DNA from: Pedobacter nutrimenti
Lineage (GTDB): Bacteria; Bacteroidota; Bacteroidia; Sphingobacteriales; Sphingobacteriaceae
Assembly (NCBI RefSeq): GCF_003208655.1
Contig: NZ_QKLU01000006.1
Location: forward strand, 248,001 to 312,000
Reading direction: 5' to 3'
Length of the DNA: 64,000 nucleotides
In this document: piece after piece, positions 22,689-32,483 of the stretch
Numbering within the stretch: position 1 is the first letter of the stretch
How the letters are laid out: each line of letters opens with the position of its first letter
Made by a program: the position numbers and the translations under genes
The notes under the pieces: generated by a model
What the model saw: the letters and a program-made list of their open reading frames with translations, nothing else
Database searches by the model: none
What the model was told of the DNA's origin: nothing

Positions 22689-25136
22689 ATGCATCGAAGC
22701 AAGTTAAGCCTTTTCCTTTTTTTATCCGTGCTGATCCATTTTTTTACAAGTACTTGTCTCTTTGCACAGAGCCGTTCCTACACTGTTCAGGGGAAGCTAC
22801 AGGACAGACAGCAACAGGCAGTCGAACATGCACTGCTGAGCCTGCTCCGCTTACCCGATAGTAGCGTGCTGAGCAAAAGCTCTTCCCGCAGGGACGGCTC
22901 TTTTTCTTTATCTGCACCCTTTCAAGGGAAGTTTTTTATCCGGATCAGCAGCCTGGAATTTAAAACGGTTCAAAGTGCCTCCTTTTACCTGGATAAAGAC
23001 ACCATCCTTGCCCGGCCTTTTATTATGGACAGCGATGCCAAACAATTGGCTGAAGTGAACATTAAGGCCCAGGAACCAGCGCTGTTACAGGCCAGTGGCA
23101 ATAAACTCATTTACAATGTTGGCGAAAGTATTAATGCTAAAGGAACAAATACGCTGGAAGTTCTTAAAAAAACACCGGGTGTAATTGTCGAAAGAGATAA
23201 CTCCATTGATCTGAATGGCAGAAAAGGCGTACTGGTTCTGATCAATGGAAAAAACAGCTACCTGCAGGGCGAAGAACTAACCAGTTATTTAAGGTCACTG
23301 CCTTCCTCGAATGTAAAGTCCATTGAAATTATGAGCAATGGTTCTGCACAGTACGACGCGGCCGGAACAGCTGGCATTATTAACATTAAACTGGCAAAAC
23401 CAGCGGGCAATGGTTTTAACCTGAACCTTAGTACTGGTCTTTCTTATGGCCTGACACTAAAACAGAATACAGAACTCTCTTTTAATTCCAGACAGGACAA
23501 ACTGAATGTTTTTGGAAATTACAGCCATGCCTTTGGAAATAATGCCTACCGGTATGGAATGACAAGGACCCAGGACGATAAGGTTTTCCAGAGCCCAACC
23601 CTAGATACAGACTATAGAAAAACAATGGGGGGGACCATTGGTGCAGATTATGAACTCGATAGCCGGCAGACCATTGGTGCAGTGTTCAATTTAAATGCGG
23701 TGTTTGGGCCGGGCATTACCGATACCAGGACCACCATAAGGGATGCTGCCAGTGGCCTTTTGCTCAATACCCTGATTGCGCAAAACGATTATTACCAGCA
23801 AAATGCCAGTCGTTACAATGCCAATGTGAATTACCGTTTCCAGGACAGTCTGGGCAGGGCCTTTAGTTTTGATGCCGACTACGGCTATTTTGACGGGGGC
23901 TCCAAAAACCTGCAGCCAAATACCTATTACAAGGCCGACGGTAGTCTGGAAAGCAGCAGTACCTACCGGTCCCTGAACAAAAGAGACATCTATCTATATG
24001 CACTGGCCAGCACCTATCAGTTTAATGTGGCGAAAGGAAAAGTAAATGTAGGGCTTAAACTCTCGGGTGTTTCGGCAGATAATGGTTTCATCAACCGCCT
24101 GGTGAAGGGGACAGAAGAAAGTATAGATTACGGCCGTTCAAACCAGTTCGATTACAAAGAACGCATTGCTGCGGCATTTGCACAATATCAGGTGCCCCTG
24201 AGCGCCAAACTGAAACTCGAGGCCGGTTTGCGTTTGGAACACACCTATTCGTTGGGACAATTAGTTCCGCTGGCCCCGGGCGGTCAGGCCCCGGAAGATA
24301 TAAAAAGGGACTATACCAATATCTTTCCGGCCTTAAGTTTAAACTACCAGATCCATCCGGAGCAGGCCCTTTCCTTAAGTTACGGGAAAAGGATCGACCG
24401 GCCTTCCTATCAGAATTTAAATCCTTTTGAATACCTGCTGGATGAACTTTCTTTCTGGAAAGGAAATCCCTTTCTGCAGCCGCAGATCAACCATAAGGCA
24501 GAACTGATGTATAGTTTTCACCAGACCGTGATCAGCTTTGCTTATTCGCTGACCAATAATTATGCAGCGCAAATTACAGATACCCTGCAAGTCAATAAAG
24601 TGGTCATGATGCCAAAAAACCTTGGTAAACAGTACCATGCAAGTCTTAGCATCGCCCAGCAGTTTAAAATAAAAGAAGGGTGGAACCTGAGCCTGAGCGC
24701 CACAGGTTACCATGTGCGGAACAAAATTGCTTTTGGGCTTTACCGAGATTTTGACCTGAGCCGTTATGCGGCAACCCTTAATGTACAACAGACTTTCCGC
24801 ATGCCTTTAAAGATCAAAGGAGAGCTTTCCGCTTTGTACAACAGTCCCAGATTGGGTGGTTCAAATGAAATCATGAAAAACAGCAGCCAGATTGACCTGG
24901 GTTTTCAACGGAACTTTTTTCAGGACAGGGCCTCCCTAAAACTGGCTTTTACCGATATTTTCCGGGGCAACAACTGGGATTCCAAAAGCCGGATGAACGG
25001 GCTTTACCTGGACAGTTACGGAAATGCAGAAAGCAGACAGGTACGGCTTAATTTCAGTTACCGTTTTGGAGGAGCAAAAGTCAAGGAAAGACAGCAACGG
25101 GACAATGGTCTTAAAAATGAAACCCAACGTCTGTAA
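22689..25136 (+). CDS. outer-membrane beta-barrel receptor (OMP_b-brl_3, TonB-receptor-like)
   Basis: This 815-residue protein starts with MHRSKLSLFLFLSVLIHFFTS; the earlier in-frame TTG is unlikely. It has a carboxypeptidase-like regulatory domain (VQGKLQDRQQQAVEHALLSLL ... FFIRISSLEFK). A short plug follows (NTLEVLKKTPGVIVE, GRKGVLVLINGK, VKSIEIMSNGSAQYDAAGTAGIINIKL), then a large barrel that begins ... GNGFNLNLSTGLSYG and ends in LNFSYRFGG. It belongs to the outer-membrane beta-barrel family PF14905. Such proteins are common in Bacteroidota and their substrates are mostly unknown. No SusD partner is present. It is co-transcribed with a lipocalin-like lipoprotein. Confidence 0.87.
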   Translation: MHRSKLSLFLFLSVLIHFFTSTCLFAQSRSYTVQGKLQDRQQQAVEHALLSLLRLPDSSVLSKSSSRRDGSFSLSAPFQGKFFIRISSLEFKTVQSASFYLDKDTILARPFIMDSDAKQLAEVNIKAQEPALLQASGNKLIYNVGESINAKGTNTLEVLKKTPGVIVERDNSIDLNGRKGVLVLINGKNSYLQGEELTSYLRSLPSSNVKSIEIMSNGSAQYDAAGTAGIINIKLAKPAGNGFNLNLSTGLSYGLTLKQNTELSFNSRQDKLNVFGNYSHAFGNNAYRYGMTRTQDDKVFQSPTLDTDYRKTMGGTIGADYELDSRQTIGAVFNLNAVFGPGITDTRTTIRDAASGLLLNTLIAQNDYYQQNASRYNANVNYRFQDSLGRAFSFDADYGYFDGGSKNLQPNTYYKADGSLESSSTYRSLNKRDIYLYALASTYQFNVAKGKVNVGLKLSGVSADNGFINRLVKGTEESIDYGRSNQFDYKERIAAAFAQYQVPLSAKLKLEAGLRLEHTYSLGQLVPLAPGGQAPEDIKRDYTNIFPALSLNYQIHPEQALSLSYGKRIDRPSYQNLNPFEYLLDELSFWKGNPFLQPQINHKAELMYSFHQTVISFAYSLTNNYAAQITDTLQVNKVVMMPKNLGKQYHASLSIAQQFKIKEGWNLSLSATGYHVRNKIAFGLYRDFDLSRYAATLNVQQTFRMPLKIKGELSALYNSPRLGGSNEIMKNSSQIDLGFQRNFFQDRASLKLAFTDIFRGNNWDSKSRMNGLYLDSYGNAESRQVRLNFSYRFGGAKVKERQQRDNGLKNETQRL

Positions 25137-25246
25137 GGTCTGCATCAGGTCAAATCCCAGCTGCCACCAAACTGGAAATCATTAAAAATCACAGGGGTAG
25201 GGGCAGAAAAGAAAATTGATGTAAGGAAGGCTTCACAATAGCTTGT

Positions 25247-25286
25247 TTTATGAGGGCAATAATTGTTAAATTGCTGCCCTCATAAA
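25247..25286. promoter_or_regulatory. perfect hairpin directly before pepD
   Basis: TTTATGAGGGCA (25247-25258) pairs perfectly with TGCCCTCATAAA (25275-25286) across a 16-base loop. The stem ends 7 bases before the pepD ATG and lies 110 bases after the upstream barrel gene. It could terminate that gene's transcript or occlude the pepD ribosome binding region; there is no T run after it on the plus strand. Confidence 0.5.
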
Positions 25287-25293
25287 TCGCATC

Positions 25294-26751
25294 ATGGAAG
25301 TTAGAAATTTAGAACCCAAAGCACTCTGGAACCATTTTTCAGATTTAAATGCAGTGCCCCGTGCCTCCAAAAAAGAAGCCCGGGTCATTACATTTATGCT
25401 TGAATTTGGTCAGCAGCTTGGACTGGAAACCCTTAAAGACCAGGTGGGCAATGTGGTGATCAAAAAACCGGCAAGCCCAGGTATGGAAAACCGCCAAACG
25501 GTCATTATCCAATCGCACCTGGATATGGTCCACCAGAAAAACGGTGATACGGTTTTCGATTTTGATCATCAGGGCATTGAAATGTTTGTGGACCAGGATT
25601 GGGTGAAAGCAAAAGGCACCACCCTTGGCGCCGATAACGGAATCGGTGTGGCGACCATCATGAGTTTACTGGCGGCCACTGACCTGGTGCACCCTCCACT
25701 GGAAGCCATGTTTACCATTGATGAAGAAACAGGAATGACCGGTGCCAAACAACTCGATCCGCTGAACTTCAGCGGAAAAATTTTGCTGAACCTGGATACA
25801 GAAGAAGATGATGAACTGACCATCGGTTGCGCTGGTGGCCTGGATACCAACAGCCTTTATACCTATACCGAAGAAAACCTGCAGCCGGGCAGTATTGCCT
25901 GTGAAATTACCATCAAGGGACTGCTGGGCGGACACTCCGGTATGGACATTCATAAAGGCAGGGGAAATGCGAACAAACTCATGAACCGCTTGCTGTACAC
26001 CTTGTTTGGATCGTTGAATTACCATTTGGCATCTATTGATGGGGGCAGCTTAAGAAATGCCATTCCAAGAGAGTCCAGGGCTGTTGTCGTGCTGGCAGGT
26101 ACAGATCGGGCCGCCTTTTTATCCGCCGTGGAAAACATTGGGGCCCTGCTCAAAGAAGAGTACAAAACGGTAGAACCAGGTATGCAGGTATTGGTCAGTG
26201 AAAGCACTCTTCCCGAAAAAGTGATGGGAAAAACAGATTTGAAGAAACTGTTAAACGCTGTTTATGCTTTACCAAACGGAGTTTTCAGGATGAGCCCGGA
26301 TATAGAAGATTTGGTAGAGGCCTCGTCGAATTTGGCCAGGCTAATTGTCAAAGACGGACAGTTTATCACCCAGTCCCTGCAGCGCAGCAGTGTGGAAAGC
26401 ACCAAACTGGATGTGGCCACCGCTGTAAAAGCAGGTCTGGAAAATATGGGCTGTGAAATTAGCCAAAGCGGGGATTACCCGGGCTGGAAACCAGACCCCG
26501 ATTCAGATATTTTAAGATTAATGGTTAAACTTTATCAGGATACTTTTGGTAAAGAACCAAAAGTAGAAGCTTGTCATGCCGGTCTGGAATGCGGTATTTT
26601 GGGATCTCATTTACCGGGCCTGGATATGATCTCTTTCGGACCAACCATTCGCGGGGCCCATTCGCCCGACGAAAGGGTACAGATTTCTTCGGTTCAAAAG
26701 TTCTGGGCTTACCTTTTGGCCGTGCTGAAAGAAATTCCTGCAGCCGGATAA
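25294..26751 (+). CDS. pepD: aminoacyl-histidine dipeptidase (M20 peptidase)
   Basis: This 485-residue cytosolic metallopeptidase of the M20C PepD/carnosinase type hydrolyses dipeptides with broad specificity. The zinc ligands and catalytic residues typical of the family are visible: QSHLDMVHQKN (His-x-Asp), TTLGADNGIGVA (bridging Asp), FTIDEETGMTGA (catalytic and metal Glu pair), LLNLDTEEDDELTIGCAGG (metal Asp), and GPTIRGAHSPDERV with the late His. Length and order are normal. The next gene (2-dehydropantoate 2-reductase-like) starts 5 bases after its stop codon, so they probably share a transcript. A perfect hairpin precedes its start. Confidence 0.95.
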   Translation: MEVRNLEPKALWNHFSDLNAVPRASKKEARVITFMLEFGQQLGLETLKDQVGNVVIKKPASPGMENRQTVIIQSHLDMVHQKNGDTVFDFDHQGIEMFVDQDWVKAKGTTLGADNGIGVATIMSLLAATDLVHPPLEAMFTIDEETGMTGAKQLDPLNFSGKILLNLDTEEDDELTIGCAGGLDTNSLYTYTEENLQPGSIACEITIKGLLGGHSGMDIHKGRGNANKLMNRLLYTLFGSLNYHLASIDGGSLRNAIPRESRAVVVLAGTDRAAFLSAVENIGALLKEEYKTVEPGMQVLVSESTLPEKVMGKTDLKKLLNAVYALPNGVFRMSPDIEDLVEASSNLARLIVKDGQFITQSLQRSSVESTKLDVATAVKAGLENMGCEISQSGDYPGWKPDPDSDILRLMVKLYQDTFGKEPKVEACHAGLECGILGSHLPGLDMISFGPTIRGAHSPDERVQISSVQKFWAYLLAVLKEIPAAG

Positions 26752-26756
26752 GAAAG

Positions 26757-27692
26757 ATGAAAATTACCATTGTCGGATTGGGCGGGGTTGGCGGCTATTT
26801 TGGCTTTAAACTCGCCAAAACGTACAGGCAAAGCCAGCAGGCGCAGGTTCATTTTGTAGCCAGGGGAGCAACCTATGACCTGGTACAGAAAAGGGGACTG
26901 GAGCTGATTTCTGAGGAAGAAAAAAACAGCCTGGTCCACCCTGAAAAACTATGGAAAGATGTAGCGGAGGTAACAGAAAGCGATGTCTGGCTGCTTTGTA
27001 CCAAGGAATATGACCTGGAGCAGCTTTGCCTGCAGCTGAAGGAAAAAATAAAACCACAAACCGTTATTTTACCCCTGATGAACGGTGCAGATATTTACGA
27101 AAGGGTCCGCAGGATGATACCAGGTGGCATTGTTCTGCCGGCCTGCGTATATGTAGCCTCGCACCTGAAAGAAAAGGGCATAGTGGAGCACAAGGGCAAT
27201 CCTGGAAAAATTATGATGGGCAAAGACCCGGAGCATCCGGAATATGTGCCTATGCAGGTCCTGGACTTGTTCCTGCAGGCAGGAATAGATATACAATATA
27301 AAGAAAATGCTTTCGGGGAGATCTGGACGAAGTATTTTTTTATTGCCAGTTTTGGTTTGCTCTCTGCACGTTATAACCAGCCCCTGGGTGCAATTTGTGC
27401 CGATCCCGCATTAAGGGCAAGGGCGGGGGCGGTAATGGAAGAAATCAAAGCCATAGCCTTGAAAAAAAACATTGATGTGCCTGAAAACATCATTGAACTG
27501 ACTTTTCAAAAGGCGGCATCTTTTCCTTACGCAACACCTACTTCCTTGCAGCTGGATGTGCAAAACAAAAAAGTGCATACAGAACTGGAACTGTTTTCTG
27601 GGGCCATTATTTCCTATGGCCGTATGCTGGATATAGCCGTACCCGAAACCACACAAATCGACGCAGAAATTAAAGCAGGTTTATTAAACTGA
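26757..27692 (+). CDS. 2-dehydropantoate 2-reductase-like protein (ApbA/PanE)
   Basis: This 311-residue cytosolic NADPH-dependent reductase begins MKITIVGLGGVGGYFGFKL at 26757. The frame is open further upstream inside pepD, but the Rossmann GxGxxG at the very start fixes this ATG. A purine-rich AGAAAG lies just before it. Further family features are VHFVARGATYDLVQKRGLELIS, DVWLLCTKEYDLEQLC, ILPLMNGADIYERVR, and the C-terminal domain with the conserved Lys/Asn in FGEIWTKYFFIASFG. The family normally reduces ketopantoate in pantothenate synthesis, but many Bacteroidota have several paralogues with other substrates. No pantothenate genes are nearby, so the role is uncertain. Confidence 0.88.
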   Translation: MKITIVGLGGVGGYFGFKLAKTYRQSQQAQVHFVARGATYDLVQKRGLELISEEEKNSLVHPEKLWKDVAEVTESDVWLLCTKEYDLEQLCLQLKEKIKPQTVILPLMNGADIYERVRRMIPGGIVLPACVYVASHLKEKGIVEHKGNPGKIMMGKDPEHPEYVPMQVLDLFLQAGIDIQYKENAFGEIWTKYFFIASFGLLSARYNQPLGAICADPALRARAGAVMEEIKAIALKKNIDVPENIIELTFQKAASFPYATPTSLQLDVQNKKVHTELELFSGAIISYGRMLDIAVPETTQIDAEIKAGLLN

Positions 27693-27729
27693 TGCTGAAT
27701 TCAGTATCTTAGAACGAGTTTTATTGGTT

Positions 27730-28605
27730 ATGAATAAAAAATTAATCCCGGTCCTTGGCTTGTTGTTCCTTGGACCATTGCTAAAAGCGCAGGACCGTTA
27801 TACAGGTAGTTTTGTCGGAAAAGATCCTGAAGGAACCTCGACCACTTTATTTCTGGACCAGGCTTCCGGTTATTTTTCCACTTATGTGGAATCTAAAGAA
27901 AAAGAAAAGCTGTTTTTTGCCTCGGGAAGTTTCAAAGTCAAAAATGACAAAGCCTTTCTGACCACTGCCCCGGAATATGATGCCATTAAAGTGTATGGAC
28001 GTTACAATCCCTCGCTGGATAAGGATTCTGTTCGATGTATTGTGGCCAGCCGCAAAGGTAAAACGGTTTTAGAACCCATCTCGGTGGCCATTGGTAAGGA
28101 TCCTTCTAAAAAACAGTGGAAAGGGGTAACCAGCGAAGGCCTGGTACAGGAAAGCGGCGGTTACCGTTTGGACTTTAAAAAATCCGACAGCCTTTGGGTC
28201 GATTATGCCCTGTTTGACCACATCAGCTATGGCTTTCAGTTAAATGCCGGATCAGGTAAAAAGTATAATGAATTTTTTATTGATGCCGATGATTACCTGA
28301 GTTCCCTGATGCTGATTGCAGAAGGGCTGAGCCGGGCAAAAAATGACGTATTGTCCTTCAGTCCTATGGATAAAAATGCTTATGCCAAGCATCCGCCCCA
28401 TGTCGTAGTGCTGCACATGACCGGTTTGTGGCTTAGAAAAGGACTGGTGCCGGTAACCGCCGAGCCCCCGGTGCTAAAAAAAATCACCTTTGATGAGCAG
28501 GCTTATGAACCCCTGGAACGGGCTACCCTGACCAGGACAAAGGTCAAACGTCTGGTCCAGCCGCCATTGTCCAAGAAGGCAGTTCCGGTGAAAAAAAAGC
28601 CCTGA
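27730..28605 (+). CDS. exported protein of unknown function
   Basis: I do not recognise this 291-residue protein. The start MNKKLIPVLGLLFLGPLLKAQ at 27730 gives a clean signal peptide. The body is mixed alpha/beta with phrases such as YTGSFVGKDPEGTSTTLFLDQ and SGSFKVKNDKAFLTTAPEY. The C-terminal tail is rich in basic residues and proline (KRLVQPPLSKKAVPVKKKP), as in some periplasmic or cell-surface proteins. It lies 37 bp downstream of the ketopantoate-reductase-like gene. There is no conserved partner. Confidence 0.7.
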   Translation: MNKKLIPVLGLLFLGPLLKAQDRYTGSFVGKDPEGTSTTLFLDQASGYFSTYVESKEKEKLFFASGSFKVKNDKAFLTTAPEYDAIKVYGRYNPSLDKDSVRCIVASRKGKTVLEPISVAIGKDPSKKQWKGVTSEGLVQESGGYRLDFKKSDSLWVDYALFDHISYGFQLNAGSGKKYNEFFIDADDYLSSLMLIAEGLSRAKNDVLSFSPMDKNAYAKHPPHVVVLHMTGLWLRKGLVPVTAEPPVLKKITFDEQAYEPLERATLTRTKVKRLVQPPLSKKAVPVKKKP

Positions 28606-28751
28606 AGCCAATGTTTTAAAGGTGTTCATATTTGAACGTAAAACTGTTCGGATATGGACAGGCTGAAATGTAAAGCCGATTCCAGAAGGTCTGAAGCAGG
28701 CTTTGTGCGATGGCATACGAATTGGAAACAGAACAAAAAAAGAATAGGATT

Positions 28752-31127
28752 ATGTTTCAGCACCACCTTTTATTGATCTACAGGAATTTAAAAAAATATA
28801 AAAGTTCCTTTTTCATTAACCTGATTGGCCTTTCTGCCGGGCTTTCCTGTGCAGTGCTGATTTACCTGTGGGTAAATGATGAAGTCCGTATGGATAAGTT
28901 TCATGCCAAAGGGGAACGTTTATACCAGATCATGGAAAATGAGGTGACCACAGAAGGCATTCATACCGTTGACGGGACCTCTGCCATTCTTTCAGAAGCT
29001 TTACTCAAAGAGATGCCCGAAGTAGAAGATGCGGTAACCGCATCTCCAAGCGTCTGGCTCAAAGAATCTAAAGTGCTGCCCAAAGGCAGTACCCCCATAA
29101 AAGCAGGAGGTAAATTTGCGGGGAAGAACTTTTTTAAAGTGTTTTCCTACCCTTTACTGACAGGAAATCCTTCCAGTGTGCTTTCGGGAAAGACTAATGT
29201 GGTGGTCTCTGAAGATCTGGCCAGAAAATTATACCACAGCACCGAGGTGATCGGAAAAGATTTTACCTGGAGCAATTCAGAGATGGATCAGGTCAATCAT
29301 GGCCAGATTTCCGGTGTATTTAAAAATACACCCGGCAATTCTTCCGACCAGTTTGATTTTCTGGTTTCCCTGGAATCCTTTTTCCAGACCGCCCCGCAAT
29401 ACCTCAGATGGTCCAACCGCGGGCCTAACACTTTTGTCATTTTAAAAAAGGGGGCCAGCGCAGCGCAATTTAATGCCAAGCTCAAAGGCTTTATGAAGGC
29501 GAAAGGAGAACATCACCGGGAACTGTTTAGCAGGCCTTTTGCAGATGGTTATTTATACAGCAGGTACGAAAATGGTGTACAAGCCGGGGGAAGGATTGCT
29601 TATGTAAAACTATTTTCCTTGATTGCCATTTTTATCCTGCTGATCGCCTGCATCAATTTCATGAATTTATCCACAGCCAGGGCTTCCAGGCGGATGAAGG
29701 AAGTAGGGGTAAAAAAAGTATTGGGTGCCCACCGGTCTGACCTGGTGATCCAGTACCTGACCGAGTCTTTGTTGCTGGCCATATTGTCCTTGTTTGTTGC
29801 CCTGCTTTGTGTTGAACTGATTTTGCCAGCCTTTAACCGCTTAACCGATAAAAGCTTAAGCCTGCATTTTGATTTAAAACTCAGTATGGCCCTGCTGGGC
29901 ATCACCCTGTTTACAGGGCTGGTCTCGGGAAGTTATCCGGCCTTATATCTTTCGGGCTTTAAACCTGTTTTTGCTTTAAAAGGCCGGCTTAGAGCAAGCT
30001 TTGGGGAAATGCTGATCCGCAAAGGCCTGGTCGTTTTTCAATTTACTTTATCGGTGATGCTCATTGTGGCCGTGCTGGTGATTTATAAACAAGTCCAGTT
30101 TGTGCAGACGCAAGACCAGGGCTATCAGAAAGACAATGTAATCAGTTTGCCTGCTGAAGGAAAACTGTCGGGGAATGTGGAGGCGTTTTTAGCCGAAGTG
30201 AAACGGTTACCGGGTGTATTGAATGCTTCGGGTATGAACAGGAACCTTTTGGGTGACCTGCAAGCGACCAATGGGGAGTTCAGCTGGGAAGGCAGGGACC
30301 CAAAAGAACCCATTAGATTCCAAACGGCCGGGATCAATTCAGGGCTAATCGAGACCCTTGGAATGAAAATGGCAGCAGGCCGCAGTTTTTCCGAAAAATT
30401 TGGTTCCGACAGCTCAAAGATCATCATCAATGAGGCCGGGATTAAAGTCATGAGGTTAAAAGATCCCATTGGAAAGAAGTTTATCCTTTGGGGCAAGGAA
30501 CTGGAAATTGTCGGCGTGCTGAAAGATTTTCATTTTGAGTCCCTCCATGAGGCCGTAAAACCCATGTTTATGCTTTTTGATGCGAAACACACCAACAAGG
30601 TGATGATCCGTCTGGAAGGCGGGAAAATTAAGGAAACCATCACGGCCCTTCAAAATTTTTATGAACATTTTAATCCGGGTTATAATTTTGATTATCACTT
30701 TCTGGATCAGGACTTTCAGGCGCAGTACGCAGCCGAAAACAGGGTTTCTGCTTTATCCAGGTATTTTGCCATACTGGCCATTGTGATTTCCTGTCTGGGC
30801 CTTTTTGGGCTGGCCGCCTTTACGGCAGAGCGCCGGGTCAAAGAAGTGGGCATCAGAAAGGTGCTGGGGGCCACAGAAATGAACATCCTGTACCTGCTGT
30901 CCAAAGACTTTACCAGGCCGGTGCTGATTGCCATTGCGATAGCCCTGCCCATAAGTTACATTGCATCCAGGGACTGGCTCAGTACTTTTGCTTACCGCAT
31001 AGATTTACCGCTCTGGTATTTTGCAGCAGCGGGTTTGCTGGTGTTGGGTGTCGCCTGGCTCACGGTTTCGGTGCAGGCTTTAAAGGCTGCAGCGGCAGAG
31101 CCGGTCAAATCTTTAAAATCGGAATAA
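28752..31127 (+). CDS. MacB-type ABC transporter permease (FtsX family), 791 residues
   Basis: This inner-membrane permease has two MacB periplasmic core domains and eight transmembrane helices in two FtsX blocks. The start MFQHHLLLIYRNLKKYK (28752) is preferred over an ATG 14 codons upstream; it begins the usual amphipathic helix. Key segments are INLIGLSAGLSCAVLIYLWVNDE, the first FtsX block SLIAIFILLIACINFMNLSTARASRR MKEVGVKKVLGA, then LIRKGLVVFQFTLSVMLIVAVLV, and the last block FAILAIVISCLGLFGLAAFTAERRVKEVGIRKVLGA. No ATPase gene is adjacent; in this family of Bacteroidota permeases the ATPase is often encoded elsewhere. Function as an efflux or peptide/stress exporter is inferred. The neighbouring M19 gene is convergent, 2 bp away. 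Confidence 0.88.
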   Translation: MFQHHLLLIYRNLKKYKSSFFINLIGLSAGLSCAVLIYLWVNDEVRMDKFHAKGERLYQIMENEVTTEGIHTVDGTSAILSEALLKEMPEVEDAVTASPSVWLKESKVLPKGSTPIKAGGKFAGKNFFKVFSYPLLTGNPSSVLSGKTNVVVSEDLARKLYHSTEVIGKDFTWSNSEMDQVNHGQISGVFKNTPGNSSDQFDFLVSLESFFQTAPQYLRWSNRGPNTFVILKKGASAAQFNAKLKGFMKAKGEHHRELFSRPFADGYLYSRYENGVQAGGRIAYVKLFSLIAIFILLIACINFMNLSTARASRRMKEVGVKKVLGAHRSDLVIQYLTESLLLAILSLFVALLCVELILPAFNRLTDKSLSLHFDLKLSMALLGITLFTGLVSGSYPALYLSGFKPVFALKGRLRASFGEMLIRKGLVVFQFTLSVMLIVAVLVIYKQVQFVQTQDQGYQKDNVISLPAEGKLSGNVEAFLAEVKRLPGVLNASGMNRNLLGDLQATNGEFSWEGRDPKEPIRFQTAGINSGLIETLGMKMAAGRSFSEKFGSDSSKIIINEAGIKVMRLKDPIGKKFILWGKELEIVGVLKDFHFESLHEAVKPMFMLFDAKHTNKVMIRLEGGKIKETITALQNFYEHFNPGYNFDYHFLDQDFQAQYAAENRVSALSRYFAILAIVISCLGLFGLAAFTAERRVKEVGIRKVLGATEMNILYLLSKDFTRPVLIAIAIALPISYIASRDWLSTFAYRIDLPLWYFAAAGLLVLGVAWLTVSVQALKAAAAEPVKSLKSE

Positions 31128-31129
31128 AC

Positions 31130-32344
31130 TTAGTCCTTATTCGCTTTAAGGACCCTTAAAAAGTTTCCACCGGTAATCAGGTCTATGTTTTTCTGGCTAT
31201 AACCGAGTTTCTCCAGGGCAGCAACAATTTTTGGATAATCGGCCACAGAGTCCATACCCTTTGGATAAGACTCTGAACCATCGAAATCGGCACCGATGCC
31301 CACATGCTCAGGGCCGATCAGTTTCACCAGGTAATCGATGTGTTTAATGAGCATGCTCAAAGGGGGCCGGCGCAGTTCGGCCTCTTTTTTATAAATCCTG
31401 TTCAGCTGGTCTTCTGCGAAATCCTTATAAATGGGGCGAAGGGAATCCAGTTCTTTGCGGTGTGCGGCCAGAAAGGCCTGTTCTTTTTCCTCATAAGCCG
31501 GGTCGATGAAACCACTGTAAAAATTCACGAATACCACCCCTCCGTTTTTTGCAAGGGCTTTTAGCTGTGCATCTTTAAGGTTTCTGCGGTGCGGGTTTAG
31601 GCTGTACACACTACTGTGGGAAGCAATAACAGGCTTAGTACTGGTGGCCAGTACATCATTGAAGGTTTGTTCGCCTACGTGCGAAACATCGACCATTACC
31701 CCCAGCTCATTTAAATGGCGGACTATTTTTTTGCCCTGCTCATTCAAGCCCAAAAATGGAAGTTTTTCCTTTTGGATACTTTCATCCCGGGCAGAAGTGG
31801 CCCAGGAGGTGCTGTTGTTCCAGGTGAGGGTCAGGTAACACATCCCCCTTGCGGCCAGGCTGTCGATATAGTCCAAACGGTCTTCCACCATATGGCCACC
31901 CTCTACACCAATCATTGCGGCAAAACGTTGTTGCCTGTAAGCATTTTCGAGTTGCCAGGCATTGTGCACCAGTACCATTTTTCCGGGATTGCGCCGAATG
32001 AGCGCATACAAAGAATCTATTTCCCGGTTGGCCTGGGCAAAGGCGCTACCCTTTCCATAATCTTCACCGCACCAAACCGAAAAAACCTGGGCACTCAGGC
32101 CGCCCCGGCGGGCACGGACCAGGTCAAAGTTTCCGGTTTGCTGTAATTTGCCCAAATCGGCATCACTGAGCTGCTGGGAAGATAAAATGTCATTGTGTGT
32201 ATCTATAAAAAAGCGGGGCAGAACAGCTTTGGTGTTGCGGTTTTTACGATAGGCACTCACCGGGTAAGAGGTCGTATCCTGGGCAGGGGCAGAACTATAT
32301 ATAAATACTAAAGATAAACAGCCTGTAAAGAATGATTTAATCAT
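31130..32344 (-). CDS. membrane (renal) dipeptidase, peptidase family M19
   Basis: This exported zinc dipeptidase of 404 residues has a signal peptide (MIKSFFTGCLSLVFIYSSAPAQ). Metal ligands of the M19 family are present: RFFIDTHNDILSS (His-x-Asp), AMIGVEGGHMVEDR (bridging Glu), VDVSHVGEQTF and PVIASHSSVYSLNPHRRNL (His pairs), and the late GIGADFDGSE. It hydrolyses dipeptides, including those with D-amino acids, in the periplasm. It stands alone on the minus strand, divergent from the macroglobulin gene. Confidence 0.95.
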   Translation of the reverse strand: MIKSFFTGCLSLVFIYSSAPAQDTTSYPVSAYRKNRNTKAVLPRFFIDTHNDILSSQQLSDADLGKLQQTGNFDLVRARRGGLSAQVFSVWCGEDYGKGSAFAQANREIDSLYALIRRNPGKMVLVHNAWQLENAYRQQRFAAMIGVEGGHMVEDRLDYIDSLAARGMCYLTLTWNNSTSWATSARDESIQKEKLPFLGLNEQGKKIVRHLNELGVMVDVSHVGEQTFNDVLATSTKPVIASHSSVYSLNPHRRNLKDAQLKALAKNGGVVFVNFYSGFIDPAYEEKEQAFLAAHRKELDSLRPIYKDFAEDQLNRIYKKEAELRRPPLSMLIKHIDYLVKLIGPEHVGIGADFDGSESYPKGMDSVADYPKIVAALEKLGYSQKNIDLITGGNFLRVLKANKD

Positions 32345-32483
32345 AAATAAAGCTTAGAATTTTAAATCTAATTTACAATAATGTAATGCTTTAACCCAGC
32401 GGCTTCATTAAATTAAAATAATTGTATTTTAGAAAAGCTTTATGGAATTTTCCACGGAAGCACATCTTCTTTAAAACGGACTT

